This document shows positions 7,308-16,177 of a DNA stretch of 57,742 nt, one piece after another. Positions within the stretch are counted from its first letter, which is position 1; the number at the start of each line of letters is the position of its first letter. Position numbers and translations under genes: made by a program. This DNA is from Salegentibacter flavus (lineage in GTDB: Bacteria; Bacteroidota; Bacteroidia; Flavobacteriales; Flavobacteriaceae): positions 1 to 57,742 of the forward strand of contig NZ_FOVL01000021.1 in assembly GCF_900115145.1 (NCBI RefSeq). The letters run 5' to 3'. Under the pieces are notes generated by a model, which was not told the origin of the DNA, ran no database searches, and saw only the letters and a program-made list of their open reading frames with translations.

Positions 7308-9044
7308 TTACGAGATAGTTAGCGTGCCGTCACCAATTTTTATGGTCTGTTTAAACTTAAAGTTTCTGGCCTGGCCGCTATCCTGTTCCATACGGGCATT
7401 AAAATCGTCGGCCTCGTCCCATTCGTCGCTGCTTTCTATAGTGTCCTCAGTATCATCTTCCGGAAAAACATCATCGGTATCATCAAATTCAGTCGATGGA
7501 CAATCAAGACAGATGCTACCATCTTCGGTTACTTCTACAAAATGACCTTCTTCACCGCGATTCAGAATATCCCCCCAGTGAAAGGAAGAGATATTATCAT
7601 CGGCATAAAGCCTGCTTCCTTCCGGTAAATAAAGTGTGAGCCGAACTTGCTGGTCGCGATATTTATTTTCTGAAGGAGTGGTAAAGTAAGAGTCCAACAG
7701 CAATTCATTCCCGGAAAAGCTCGTACCGTAGTCAATATTACGGGCACGATCGCGGGCCTCTACATAATCTTTTCCTTCCGCAGAACGAACGATCTCTAAC
7801 CTGGCTACAGAATCCCGGGAGGATTTTATACTAAGCCTCACATCAGAACTGTACAATACCTTTTGATCATTTTCGTCATATTTGATTTTGAAATCACTTC
7901 TTCTGTGAGAGTATGCCGAATAATCGGGGTTATTTCTCATTCTAAGGTATAATGTATCCTGGGGATAGATAGCCAGAGTTTCGGTGTTAACCTGCTCGCC
8001 GTCGAAAGCTCGGTGGGTAGCCTGTTGAACGCCAATAGTGATAAGCCCGATTACGGCAAGTAGCCAAAGACCAAGCAATACCAATTTTGCAGTGGTTCCT
8101 ATGGATTTCAGTCTTTTTACCAGGATCTTCAGTCCGAGGATAAAGAGAAAGAAAAACGGGATCCCTACAGCAAAAAAGCTTAGCAGTGAAAGCACCCAAA
8201 GTGGGGCGCCGCTGGTAGCCATTTCAATATAATCGCTCCAGGGCGCATCAAATAATCCAAAAGTACCTACGGTAAATAATCCGATAAATAGGGCTATCAA
8301 AGTTGCCCCGGCAACCAGCAGAAGCAGTACTCCTACAAGTTTCACGAAAACATTAATAATAAACCTTAACACATCGCCAAGGGCAGTAGCAGCAGAACCG
8401 GCGCCTTCCCTTGCCTTGTTTCCGTATTTATCGTAGTCGATATCCTTTACCTTTCCGGTAACATTATCCAAACCCTCACGGATCTTTTTCTCAATGTTGC
8501 TTATCGTAACCTCCTCACCGCGCATCGCCAGTTTATCGGCTGTGGTCTTTGCTTCAGGAACAAAAATCCACAGCGCTAAATAGATAAGAACAAAAGCTCC
8601 GCTGGAGAAAATGGTAAGCAGTATCCACAGCAATCTTATCCAGATGGGCTCTATATTAAGGTAATGTCCAAGGCCCGACGAAACCCCTCCTACATAGGAG
8701 TGTTCGGTGTCGCGAAAAAGTTGCTTTCCTTTTGAGCCTGTACTGGTCTTGGTTGCGGGTTCGTCTTCAAAGATCTCTTCGTCCAGCATATAATCTTCGG
8801 GTTGCCCCATGATGGCGATAACTTCTTCTACCTCTTTTACGCTAATTACCTGCCGATCGTTTTGGATCTTTTCGTTGAAAAGCTCCGCGATTCGGGCTTC
8901 AATATCGGCAATGATCTCGTCACTGCCCTGAGTAGTAGTAAAAGAGCGTTTTATAGCATCCAGATAGTGCTGAAGCTTTGCATAGGCGTTTTCATCAATA
9001 TGAAAGAAAATACCTGCCAGATTTATATTTACGGTCTTATTCAT
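7308..9044 (-). CDS. PspC domain-containing membrane protein
   Basis: A 578-aa protein. The N-terminal ~95 residues form a soluble region (AYAKLQHYLDAIKRSF, then IADIEARIAELFNEK). The PspC domain follows at about 108-170 (QLFRDTEHSYVGGVSSGLGH, then a transmembrane pair with YLALWIFVPEA). Three more hydrophobic segments lie at about 235-345, followed by a beta-rich extracytoplasmic tail with an acidic stretch FDDTDDVFPEDDTED. Flavobacterial PspC fusions are thought to act in envelope stress, by analogy with phage-shock PspC. The start overlaps the end of the padR gene by 8 nt; the gene is predicted to be under PadR control. Confidence 0.88.
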   Translation of the reverse strand: MNKTVNINLAGIFFHIDENAYAKLQHYLDAIKRSFTTTQGSDEIIADIEARIAELFNEKIQNDRQVISVKEVEEVIAIMGQPEDYMLDEEIFEDEPATKTSTGSKGKQLFRDTEHSYVGGVSSGLGHYLNIEPIWIRLLWILLTIFSSGAFVLIYLALWIFVPEAKTTADKLAMRGEEVTISNIEKKIREGLDNVTGKVKDIDYDKYGNKAREGAGSAATALGDVLRFIINVFVKLVGVLLLLVAGATLIALFIGLFTVGTFGLFDAPWSDYIEMATSGAPLWVLSLLSFFAVGIPFFFLFILGLKILVKRLKSIGTTAKLVLLGLWLLAVIGLITIGVQQATHRAFDGEQVNTETLAIYPQDTLYLRMRNNPDYSAYSHRRSDFKIKYDENDQKVLYSSDVRLSIKSSRDSVARLEIVRSAEGKDYVEARDRARNIDYGTSFSGNELLLDSYFTTPSENKYRDQQVRLTLYLPEGSRLYADDNISSFHWGDILNRGEEGHFVEVTEDGSICLDCPSTEFDDTDDVFPEDDTEDTIESSDEWDEADDFNARMEQDSGQARNFKFKQTIKIGDGTLTIS

Positions 9045-9381
9045 GATTCTTGTTTTTTTGTTTGGTTACAATACTTACTGCGGTTTGTAATTCGTCCCAG
9101 GTGGTTGTCAGTTCCTTTAGGAAAAGCCTCCCGGTTTCTGTGAGTCCGTAGTATTTACGCGGTGGTCCACTGCTGGATTCTTCCCACCGGTAGGTAAGGA
9201 GGCCCGCGTTCTTTAATCTGGTAAGCAGAGGATAAATGGTACCTTCTACTACCAGCAGTTTTGCGTCTTTAAGGGTTTCCAGGATTTCAGCTACATAGGC
9301 ATCTTCGTCTTTTAGGACAGAGAGAATGCAGTATTCCAGAACCCCTTTGCGCATTTGCGCTTTGGTGTTTTCAATCTTCAT
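9037..9381 (-). CDS. PadR family transcriptional regulator
   Basis: A 114-aa winged-helix repressor. The N-terminal region (QMRKGVLEYCILSVLKDEDA) and the wing (GTIYPLLTRLKNAGLLTYRW, then SGPPRKYYGLTETG) are diagnostic for PadR. The C-terminal helix (LTTTWDELQTAVSIV) should serve in dimer formation. It is sandwiched between a DUF4870 gene (5 nt upstream) and pspC (8-nt overlap). A palindrome with PadR-operator character lies upstream of the DUF4870 gene, suggesting autoregulation of the operon. Confidence 0.93.
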   Translation of the reverse strand: MKIENTKAQMRKGVLEYCILSVLKDEDAYVAEILETLKDAKLLVVEGTIYPLLTRLKNAGLLTYRWEESSSGPPRKYYGLTETGRLFLKELTTTWDELQTAVSIVTKQKNKNHE

Positions 9382-9386
9382 AGCCT

Positions 9387-9908
9387 TTAGTTTTGAGTGT
9401 TGTTAAACTGTTCATTTTCTGATTGATGATTTGATGAATAATTATTATTTGCTCCTAAAAAATTAATGCTAAGCGGGTATTTATAAGTTTTTCCTTCGCT
9501 AGCCTTGATGGCGGCTTGCACTACTGCAAAGATCTCCAGTATAAAAAGTCCCAGAAGTAGGGTGAGTACGCCCCCAAGGATTAATCCGAAAGGAAAAAGC
9601 CGAGCCAGTTCTCCCAGATTGGGATCATCTTTAAAAGGAAAGTGAGTGCTCTCCAAACTCATTTGCATCCCGGTGAATACCATTCCTGCAATTCCTCCCA
9701 TAACTAAAACTATAAAGTAAAGGAAGATACTTATCTGAAAGTTGAGAGCTTGTTTCCCGTGGTGGTCTATAAATTTATTTTCTCTCCTTATTAGCCATAA
9801 TACAAGTGGAAAAATAAAATTCCCCAGTGGAATAAAATACTTGGTAAAGGCCGATAGATGCAACAGACTTGCCAGGGTTCGGTCTTCTTTTTTGATTGCT
9901 GAGTTCAT
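9387..9908 (-). CDS. DUF4870 domain-containing membrane protein
   Basis: A 173-aa protein with hydrophobic segments at about 26-42, 55-80 and 100-130. LASLLHLSAFTKYFIPLGNF, then PLVLWLIRRENKFIDHHGKQ and ALNFQISIFLYF, are the hallmarks of DUF4870. Function unknown; members are often coupled to PadR/PspC genes. It is first in the operon, directly behind the putative PadR operator. Confidence 0.88.
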   Translation of the reverse strand: MNSAIKKEDRTLASLLHLSAFTKYFIPLGNFIFPLVLWLIRRENKFIDHHGKQALNFQISIFLYFIVLVMGGIAGMVFTGMQMSLESTHFPFKDDPNLGELARLFPFGLILGGVLTLLLGLFILEIFAVVQAAIKASEGKTYKYPLSINFLGANNNYSSNHQSENEQFNNTQN

Positions 9909-9927
9909 AACCTATTAATTTATAATA

Positions 9928-9935
9928 CAAATATA
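9928..9935 (-). promoter_or_regulatory. -7 promoter element of the DUF4870-padR-pspC operon
   Basis: TATATTTG on the minus strand matches the Bacteroidota -7 consensus TAnnTTTG, 19 nt before the start codon. TTG at the -33 position lies 21 nt upstream, inside the palindrome at 9947-9971. Confidence 0.6.
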
Positions 9936-9946
9936 TGGTTAAAGAA

Positions 9947-9971
9947 AGGTATTATGCAAGACATAGTACCT
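9947..9971. promoter_or_regulatory. PadR-type operator palindrome
   Basis: AGGTATTATG-CAAGA-CATAGTACCT is a 10-bp inverted repeat with one mismatch and a 5-nt spacer. It overlaps the predicted -33 region of the operon promoter. The TATG...CATA core resembles known PadR operators (ATGT/ACAT type), so PadR autorepression is inferred. Confidence 0.65.
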
Positions 9972-10049
9972 AAATTTAACTTTTAATTAAGAAAAGACAG
10001 CTGGGGGTGTAATGTTTATTTGAATATTTTAGGGAGAAAATAAAATGAT

Positions 10050-10505
10050 ATGTCTTTTACACCTGGCAAACTTAATGTCTATTTAATGACCAACCTCCCA
10101 AGCGCCTGGATAACGGGGGTTCGGGTAAAACAAATAGACGCCGATTCCTGCAAGGTAGGAGTGAAGCACAGTTGGATAAATCAGAACCCCTTCAAGTCTA
10201 TGTACTTTGCGGTACAGGCTATGGCGGCTGAACTCAGCACTGGTGCCCTGGTTATGCAACAGATAAAAGCCAGTAATAAAATGGTCTCTATGTTAGTGGC
10301 CCAAAATAAAGCGGTCTTTACTAAGAAGGCCAAAGGAAAAATTATGTTCACTTCCGTAGACGGTCATCTGGTAAATCAGGCCATAGAAAACACTATCGCT
10401 ACCGGGCAGGGGCAAACTTTCTGGATGAAATCTACCGGCCTGAACGAGACCGGAGAAGTTGTGTCAGAATTCGATTTTGAATGGACGGTAAAGCTTAAAA
10501 GTTAG
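10050..10505 (+). CDS. DUF4442 domain-containing protein (hot-dog fold)
   Basis: A 151-aa cytoplasmic protein. ITGVRVKQIDADSCKVGVKH, then NPFKSMYFAVQAMAAELSTG, match DUF4442, a thioesterase-like hot-dog family with unknown substrate. The helix with AMAAELSTGALV corresponds to the central hot-dog helix. It is followed 29 nt later by the AIM24-type gene on the same strand, probably one transcript. Confidence 0.85.
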   Translation: MSFTPGKLNVYLMTNLPSAWITGVRVKQIDADSCKVGVKHSWINQNPFKSMYFAVQAMAAELSTGALVMQQIKASNKMVSMLVAQNKAVFTKKAKGKIMFTSVDGHLVNQAIENTIATGQGQTFWMKSTGLNETGEVVSEFDFEWTVKLKS

Positions 10506-10534
10506 ATTCGGATAACAACCAAAAGTCATAAATA

Positions 10535-11335
10535 ATGAATGCACACGAAATAGATTACCAGATATACGGGGAGGAGATGCAGTTCGTAGAACTGGAACTG
10601 GACCCAAAGGAGGCTGTTATCGCCGAAGCCGGGAATTTTATGATGATGGATCAGGAAATTCAAATGAATACCATTTTTGGAGATGGCTCAAAACAGAATG
10701 AAGGTTTCCTGGGGAAGGTGCTTGGCGCCGGAAAGCGCCTGCTTACCGGCGAAAGTTTGTTTATGACGATTTTCTCCAATGAAGGCATTGGAAAGAAGAA
10801 AGTGAGTTTTGCTTCTCCTTACCCCGGAAAGATTATTCCAATAGACCTTACCCGATATGAAGGCAAATTTATTTGCCAGAAAGACGCTTTCTTGTGTGCA
10901 GCCCGAGGAGTCTCTATTGGCATTGAATTCAGCCGTAAACTGGGTCGGGGCTTTTTTGGCGGGGAAGGATTTATTATGCAGAAAATTGAAGGTGACGGGA
11001 TGGCTTTTGTACATGCCGGAGGTACTATGGCCAGAAAGGAATTACGCGCAGGGGAAAAACTGAAGGTGGATACCGGATGCATTATTGGTTTTACACAAAC
11101 TATAAACTATGATATAGAATTTGTAGGAGGAATTAAAAATACCATTTTCGGCGGGGAAGGTTTATTCTTTGCGAGCCTTACAGGACCGGGAACGGTTTAT
11201 ATACAAAGTCTGCCGTTTTCACGCTTAGCCAACAGAGTTTTACAGGCTGCTCCACAGGGAGGAGGAAAAGATAAAGGCGAAGGCAGTATTCTAGGCGGTC
11301 TGGGAGATGTTATTGGAGGTGACCGACGCTTTTAA
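10535..11335 (+). CDS. TIGR00266 / AIM24 family protein
   Basis: A 266-aa protein. Early residues AVIAEAGNFMMMDQEIQMNT, then a Gly-rich middle (RGFFGGEGFIMQKIEGDGM), and GLFFASLTGPGTVYIQSLPF are standard for the AIM24/TIGR00266 family of beta-rich proteins. Its biochemical role is not known in bacteria; the mitochondrial namesake is an inner-membrane organiser. The C-terminus is a Gly-rich tail. It is encoded just after the DUF4442 gene. Confidence 0.9.
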   Translation: MNAHEIDYQIYGEEMQFVELELDPKEAVIAEAGNFMMMDQEIQMNTIFGDGSKQNEGFLGKVLGAGKRLLTGESLFMTIFSNEGIGKKKVSFASPYPGKIIPIDLTRYEGKFICQKDAFLCAARGVSIGIEFSRKLGRGFFGGEGFIMQKIEGDGMAFVHAGGTMARKELRAGEKLKVDTGCIIGFTQTINYDIEFVGGIKNTIFGGEGLFFASLTGPGTVYIQSLPFSRLANRVLQAAPQGGGKDKGEGSILGGLGDVIGGDRRF

Positions 11336-11466
11336 CCTGTTAAAATGAATTTTGATACTTAAACAATTCAAAATTTTTCTTATATTGAGGTATTCTTAAA
11401 AACTACTGCATATAGCAAATTTCTACGCTTTAATTAACCTATCTAATAACTTAAACAGTTCAAATT

Positions 11467-11664
11467 ATGGCGAGAGCGATGTTTGAATACACCAAAACTG
11501 TACTTGACAAAGTTAGTTTTGACCCGGTATTATTTTGCAAGGAAGTAAAAAAAGCCTTGCAGCGACTTTTACCTCATGAAATTGAGGAACTCAGAATCTG
11601 GATTGAAGCCTTGACCCGCAAACATCCGGAACTGAATCAATGTTTAATCTATTTAAATCCATAA
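11467..11664 (+). CDS. 65-aa conserved-looking helical protein
   Basis: A 65-aa protein, MARAMFEYTKTVLDKVSFDP, continuing with an amphipathic part ending IEALTRKHPELNQCLIYLNP. No signal or membrane segment. It has good codon composition, a clear terminator 4-27 nt after its stop, and a 131-nt leader. I do not recognise a named family; the reading frame and terminator make it a real gene. Confidence 0.65.
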   Translation: MARAMFEYTKTVLDKVSFDPVLFCKEVKKALQRLLPHEIEELRIWIEALTRKHPELNQCLIYLNP

Positions 11665-11667
11665 AAT

Positions 11668-11691
11668 AAAAGCGGCTTTCTAGCCGCTTTT
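11668..11691 (+). terminator. intrinsic terminator
   Basis: AAAAGCGGCT and AGCCGCTTTT form a perfect 10-bp stem with a TTCT loop, just behind the 65-aa gene. The symmetrical A/T flanks could also stop transcription from the other side. Confidence 0.85.
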
Positions 11692-12039
11692 ATCATTTTA
11701 GATGAGCCTTTGAAATTAGGTTTCGGAAAATTACTGCGTTACATAATTTAAGTGATCAATTTCATTTTGTTGAAAAATTTATATTTATTTAGTTATTTCT
11801 TTATACTTATATTACTTCGAAGTCCAGGAAATCAATACTTCTATTGAATATTTAACATATTCTTTATTTTTTTGTACCTTGATCACTTTCTAACTGGATT
11901 TCATGCATAATTCTGGTACTCCCTACACTTTATCGCTGGTATTTCTGCTAAAACTGAGCTCTATTTCAGTTAGTCAACTTTGGGAATATTCCGAAAAGCC
12001 AATTGAATTCTGAAGTAGGAAAAATTAAACCAATCTTTT
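11692..12039. other. intergenic stretch without a supported gene
   Basis: An AT-rich leader of the following lipoprotein gene. A 36-codon frame from ATG 11903 (MHNSGTPYTLSLVF...) has no ribosome-binding sequence and is not supported. TTTTTTTGTACCTTGA around 11870-11885 might be a promoter, but it deviates from TAnnTTTG. Confidence 0.3.
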
Positions 12040-12717
12040 ATGAAAATTATTTTTAAAATCTTTTCTGTATTTAGTTTAAGCTTGTTGCTTGCGAGTTGTT
12101 CATCAGATAATAATCCTACAATTTTAGCGGCTACGATACCTACGGTGAGTCTGGAGACCACCAGTGCAAATGTTGAAAAAACCTATACCACAATTGAGAT
12201 TAGCGGGACAGTTGATGATGACGGGGGAGACCCTGTTACAGCCCGGGGAACAGTATGGAGCACCGATCCTAATCCAAGCCTAATTGATAATTTTACCACA
12301 GAATCTTCAGCAACCTTTACCAGTGAAATAATAGACTTGGAAGCAAACACAACCTACTATTTTAAAACTTACGCGACCAATGCAGAAGGGACCGCATACA
12401 GCAGTGAGGAATCGTTCACAACAAATTCTTTAGGCGGTACTACCTGGGATTTTCATGTAGTATATGACCAAAATACCTCCTGGCATGGAGATGTGGTTTT
12501 TAATGCTGATGGAACTGCAGTTTACGACGAGCCCTCATCTCCGGGAACTTACCTCACCAATGGTACCTGGGTTTTAAATGGCAATGATCTTATCTATGAT
12601 TTTGATAGTTCAGACCCCGGCAATGTCACTTATACCGGTACTATTGAAGTAGACGAAATGAGTGGTGTTTTCGATTATCCCAATCACCAGGGAACCTGGT
12701 CTGCAATAGAATATTAG
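12040..12717 (+). CDS. lipoprotein with fibronectin-like domain
   Basis: A 225-aa protein with lipoprotein signal ending LSLLLASC and an acidic start of the mature chain. Residues about 40-130 look like a fibronectin type III-like strand repeat (TTIEISGTVDDDGGDPVTAR, LEANTTYYFKTYATNAEGTA). The C-terminal ~95 residues (GTTWDFHVVYDQNTSWHGDV, TYLTNGTWVLNGNDLIYDF) resemble lipocalin-like small barrels of Bacteroidota surface proteins. Probably exposed on the outer membrane. It ends in a shared convergent terminator. Confidence 0.75.
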   Translation: MKIIFKIFSVFSLSLLLASCSSDNNPTILAATIPTVSLETTSANVEKTYTTIEISGTVDDDGGDPVTARGTVWSTDPNPSLIDNFTTESSATFTSEIIDLEANTTYYFKTYATNAEGTAYSSEESFTTNSLGGTTWDFHVVYDQNTSWHGDVVFNADGTAVYDEPSSPGTYLTNGTWVLNGNDLIYDFDSSDPGNVTYTGTIEVDEMSGVFDYPNHQGTWSAIEY

Positions 12718-12738
12718 AAATTATTGATTTATAAATAT

Positions 12739-12775
12739 AAATGGCTGTTTGAAAGTGTTCTTCAAACAGCCATTT
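12739..12775. terminator. bidirectional terminator
   Basis: AAATGGCTGTTTGAA (12739-12753) and TTCAAACAGCCATTT (12761-12775) form a perfect 15-bp stem with a 7-nt loop between the convergent lipoprotein and oxyR genes. T-rich sequence follows on the plus side. Confidence 0.85.
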
Positions 12776-12803
12776 TTATTATTTTGAAGATCTAATTAGA
12801 ATA

Positions 12804-13763
12804 TTAGAGCTGAACTTCCTTTTTGTTGTTGCTTAGCGGACTTATGATCTTTACATTCTGAAATGCAATTGCACCTTTTACCACACCTGCGATAGTGCTT
12901 CGAAGAGCTTCAATTATCTGCATTTTGAGTTCGCTGCGATTGTAAATGAGACTAACCTCTCTTGCCGGGACAGGATCATAAAACATCCTAAGGTTTTCTT
13001 TTTCAGAATCTTTGATATCCAGGGTATGTAGATAAGGCAGGAGTGTCATTCCCAATCCTTCATTAGACAGTTTGATAAGGGTTTCAAAACTCCCGCTCTC
13101 CAATTGAAAATGATCTTCATCATAATTCCGGGTGGCCTTACAAAGGTTTAGAATCCCGTCTTTAAAGCAATGCCCGTCCTCCAATAAAAGGATGTCGTCT
13201 ATATCAAGATCTTCAACTTTGATCTTAGCCTCTTTATGCAATCTATGGGAAGGGGGGATGTAGCCCACAAAAGGCTCATAGTATAGCACATTCTCCTTTA
13301 TCCCATTAAGTTCCAGAGGAGTCGCCGCAATGGCGGCATCAAGATGGCCTTCACGAAGCCGTTCTATAATTGCCTGGGTGCTTAGTTCTTCTATTTTTAG
13401 TTTTACCTTCGGGTATTTTTTTATAAAATTACTGATGAACATTGGCAATAAGGTGGGCATTATCGTTGGGATAACTCCCAGCCTAAAGATTCCTCCAATA
13501 TAGCCTTTCTGCTGATCTACAATATCCTGGATCCTATCGCTTTCATTCACGATATTACGAGCCTGCTGTACGATCTTTTTTCCGGTTTCGGTAAGCTGAA
13601 TGGGTTTTTTGGTTCTATCGAAGATCTGTATATCCAGTTCTTCTTCCAGTTTCTGGATTTGCATACTCAAGGTAGGCTGGGTAACAAACACCTTCTGTGC
13701 GGCTCTGGTAAAGTTCTTATGCTCGGCAACCGCCAGGACGTAATTTAATTGTGTTATTGTCAT
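12804..13763 (-). CDS. oxyR: LysR-family peroxide sensor OxyR
   Basis: A 319-aa LysR-type regulator. The winged helix-turn-helix is at residues 3-60 (MTITQLNYVLAVAEHKNFTR, then TQPTLSMQIQKLEEEL). The substrate domain contains LEDGHCFKDGILNLC with Cys199 and Cys208, exactly the pair that forms the regulatory disulfide in E. coli OxyR and at the same numbering. This makes OxyR more likely than a generic LysR member. It controls catalase and peroxiredoxin genes in relatives; none of these lie in this window. It has its own promoter (TACATTTG at 13786-13793) and follows DUF58 by 80 nt. Confidence 0.9.
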   Translation of the reverse strand: MTITQLNYVLAVAEHKNFTRAAQKVFVTQPTLSMQIQKLEEELDIQIFDRTKKPIQLTETGKKIVQQARNIVNESDRIQDIVDQQKGYIGGIFRLGVIPTIMPTLLPMFISNFIKKYPKVKLKIEELSTQAIIERLREGHLDAAIAATPLELNGIKENVLYYEPFVGYIPPSHRLHKEAKIKVEDLDIDDILLLEDGHCFKDGILNLCKATRNYDEDHFQLESGSFETLIKLSNEGLGMTLLPYLHTLDIKDSEKENLRMFYDPVPAREVSLIYNRSELKMQIIEALRSTIAGVVKGAIAFQNVKIISPLSNNKKEVQL

Positions 13764-13785
13764 AGATATTCATTTTCAGTAGATG

Positions 13786-13793
13786 CAAATGTA
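13786..13793 (-). promoter_or_regulatory. -7 promoter element of oxyR
   Basis: TACATTTG on the minus strand fits TAnnTTTG, 22 nt before the oxyR start. Upstream, between this element and the DUF58 stop, AATAGAAAA occurs near 13800 and GATAGAAAA near 13830, a loose direct repeat that might be a regulator site. Confidence 0.55.
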
Positions 13794-13843
13794 TAAGATT
13801 TTTCTATTAAGAAAAGAAAGAATTTTATTTTCTATCAAACTGT

Positions 13844-15175
13844 TTATAACAATCCTCGTGCTTTGATCTCGAGATATTTATTGATGGTATTGATGCTTAG
13901 CTCTTCGGGTTTGGTGAGCACCGCCTGAATCCCGTGTTTCTGAAGTTCCATTAAAATCAACTTTTTATTTTGTTCAAATTCTTCGGCTAGGGTTTGATGT
14001 GCTGCCATATTGATGTCTTCAGGCCGGGCTTCAATAAGTTCGTGTAAACTAGTATTTTCAAAAAGAATTACTACCAGAAGATGATTTTTTGCCAAGGCTT
14101 TTAAGGAAGCCAAGCGCTTTTTTAATCCTGATATATGTTCAAAATTGGTATACAACATAAGCAAGCTGCGCTGCGGAAGCTGCTTTTTCAGATGGGAGTA
14201 TAAAAGACCGTAATCTGAATCGAAGTAATTTGTCTCAATATTATACAGGTGTTCCTGGATCAGGTCTAACTGGCTCATCCTGGAGTTGGCTTTGAGCAGA
14301 AATTCCATTTTGTTTGAAAAACTAATCAATCCTACTTTGTCTTTCTTTTTGAGAACGATATTGGAAAATGCCAAACTGGAATTTATCGCATAATCCAGCA
14401 GGCTCAGCCCTTCAAAAGGCATCTTCATAACCCGACCAGTATCTATTACCGAATAAACCGGTTGTGAACGTTCATCCTGAAACTGATTCACCATCAGGTT
14501 GCCCTGTTTGGCAGTGGCCTTCCAGTTTATGGTCCTGGCATCGTCGCCCCGCACGTATTCTTTTATCTGTTCAAATTCCATAGTATGGCCGATACGACGG
14601 ATCTTCTTTAAGCCGGGACGCGAAATCCGCTGGTCGGTTGCCAGGAAATCCAACTGTCGCATCTGCATAAAAGAAGGATACACCTTGACCATCTGATTGC
14701 TATTGAAAGTATTCCGTTTCTTAACCAGCCCCAGGTTTCCGGAGGTGAAAATATTCAGCCGGCCAAAATGGTATTCTCCACGGGCAACGGGTCGCACAAA
14801 ATAACTGACTTCTTTTTCCTGGCCGGGCTTCAGCATAAAGCGCATTAAAAAATCCCGCTTCTGAAACTGTACAGGCAGTTCATCAATTACCTCACAGCTA
14901 AGCTTGAAATTCCGGGAACTCCGGATTTTCAGTTTAACTTCATTTTCATCTGAATTCGAGAATTTTCCGGGTAGAATCCGTTCCGCAGAAATTCCTTTAA
15001 CCCTAAAAAGAATGCTTATATCTACAATCAATAAAATAAACATAAGGACCACAATCATCCAGGTCACGGCATAAAGAAAGGGTATCCAGTAGGAAAACAG
15101 GAAGCCCACCGCGATCCCGAAGAGGAGCAGAAAAAAGCGCTGTGTGAGGTAAAGGGATTTGAAGAAGTTTATCAC
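13844..15175 (-). CDS. DUF58 domain-containing protein (MoxR-associated)
   Basis: A 443-aa protein with two N-terminal membrane helices (about 12-62) followed by a beta-rich region and the DUF58 core: FEQIKEYVRGDDARTINWKA (about 200-219), then SVIDTGRVMKMPFEG of the vWA-like part. In this conserved cluster MoxR AAA+ ATPases are thought to act as chaperones on vWA proteins such as this one. Its start directly abuts the moxR stop (1 nt). The same operon carries DUF4350, DUF4129 and SpoIIM-type proteins. Confidence 0.9.
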   Translation of the reverse strand: MINFFKSLYLTQRFFLLLFGIAVGFLFSYWIPFLYAVTWMIVVLMFILLIVDISILFRVKGISAERILPGKFSNSDENEVKLKIRSSRNFKLSCEVIDELPVQFQKRDFLMRFMLKPGQEKEVSYFVRPVARGEYHFGRLNIFTSGNLGLVKKRNTFNSNQMVKVYPSFMQMRQLDFLATDQRISRPGLKKIRRIGHTMEFEQIKEYVRGDDARTINWKATAKQGNLMVNQFQDERSQPVYSVIDTGRVMKMPFEGLSLLDYAINSSLAFSNIVLKKKDKVGLISFSNKMEFLLKANSRMSQLDLIQEHLYNIETNYFDSDYGLLYSHLKKQLPQRSLLMLYTNFEHISGLKKRLASLKALAKNHLLVVILFENTSLHELIEARPEDINMAAHQTLAEEFEQNKKLILMELQKHGIQAVLTKPEELSINTINKYLEIKARGLL

Positions 15176-16177
15176 CTACCGTGGAATTTCAACCGAATGA
15201 CTTATCATTTCAATCACATCTTTTGGTCGCAGACCTTCCATTTCACGGTCCGGACTCAGGATAAGGCGGTGTGCCATAACCGGCTGCAACATCTTCCTTA
15301 TATCTTCGGGAATGACGAAATCTCTGCCGTTAATTGCAGCCATTGCTTTGGCCCCGTTCATAATAGCAATTGAGGCGCGGGGAGAAGCTCCGAGATAAAG
15401 GTGTGGATGGTTACGGGTTTTGCCAACTATTTTGGTAATATATTCAAGGAGTTTTTCTTCTATTTTTATCTCGTGGATCTGGGTTTTTATTTCTTCCAGA
15501 CGTTCAGGTTCCAAAACGGCCTGTATGTCGGTTTCCGGGAGCTTGCCTTTTCTTTGCTGGTGACCTTTAAGGATGCTAAGTTCTTCATCTGCGGTTGGAT
15601 AATCTACTTCTATCTTAAAGAGAAACCGGTCCAGCTGAGCTTCCGGCAGGGCATAGGTACCTTCCTGTTCTATGGGGTTTTGGGTTGCCAACACCATAAA
15701 AGGAGCTCTCATAGCATACATCTTCCCGTCTATAGTAATCTGGCGTTCTTCCATCACCTCAAAAAGCGCTGCCTGAGTTTTTGCAGGTGCGCGATTAATC
15801 TCGTCTATAAGTACGATATTGGAAAAGATTGGTCCGGGTTTGAATTCAAATTCCGAGTTCTTCATATTCAAGACCGATGTTCCCAAAACATCACTGGGCA
15901 TAAGATCTGGTGTAAATTGTATTCTGCTGAAACCGGTATTGAGGGTTCTGGCAAACAGTTTGGCGGTTAAGGTCTTTGCAATACCCGGCACGCCTTCTAT
16001 GAGCACATGACCGTTGGTAAGCAGAGCAACTATGAGCAATTCCACAAATTCATCCTGGCCAACGATGATCTTTGAAAGTTGGGATTTAAGACTTTCAACC
16101 GATTCTTTCAGGTCTTCCAGGGGAATGCGGCTGTCAAAATTTATTTCGTTGTTAGGTGTGGTTTCCTGTTTTTCCAT
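15176..16177 (-). CDS. MoxR family AAA+ ATPase
   Basis: A 333-aa cytoplasmic ATPase, starting at MEKQETTPNN; a longer start at 16207 would overlap the upstream gene more. Walker A-like GVPGIAKTLTAK, Walker B VLIDEINRAPAKTQAAL, sensor LATQNPIEQEGTYALPEAQL and the C-terminal YLGASPRASIAIMNGAKAMA are all MoxR hallmarks. The canonical GxxGxGKT has Ile-Ala instead (GIAKT), as is usual in Bacteroidota MoxR. It works with the DUF58 partner encoded next; the target complex is not known. Confidence 0.95.
   Translation of the reverse strand: MEKQETTPNNEINFDSRIPLEDLKESVESLKSQLSKIIVGQDEFVELLIVALLTNGHVLIEGVPGIAKTLTAKLFARTLNTGFSRIQFTPDLMPSDVLGTSVLNMKNSEFEFKPGPIFSNIVLIDEINRAPAKTQAALFEVMEERQITIDGKMYAMRAPFMVLATQNPIEQEGTYALPEAQLDRFLFKIEVDYPTADEELSILKGHQQRKGKLPETDIQAVLEPERLEEIKTQIHEIKIEEKLLEYITKIVGKTRNHPHLYLGASPRASIAIMNGAKAMAAINGRDFVIPEDIRKMLQPVMAHRLILSPDREMEGLRPKDVIEMISHSVEIPR

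Noticed and set aside
11903-12013. 36-codon frame MHNSGTPYTLSLVFLLK
   Set aside because: No ribosome-binding sequence, no family, too short to trust; treated as leader of the lipoprotein gene.
15401-15970. 189-codon plus-strand frame inside moxR
   Set aside because: Antisense shadow of a strongly conserved AAA+ gene; composition is not protein-like.
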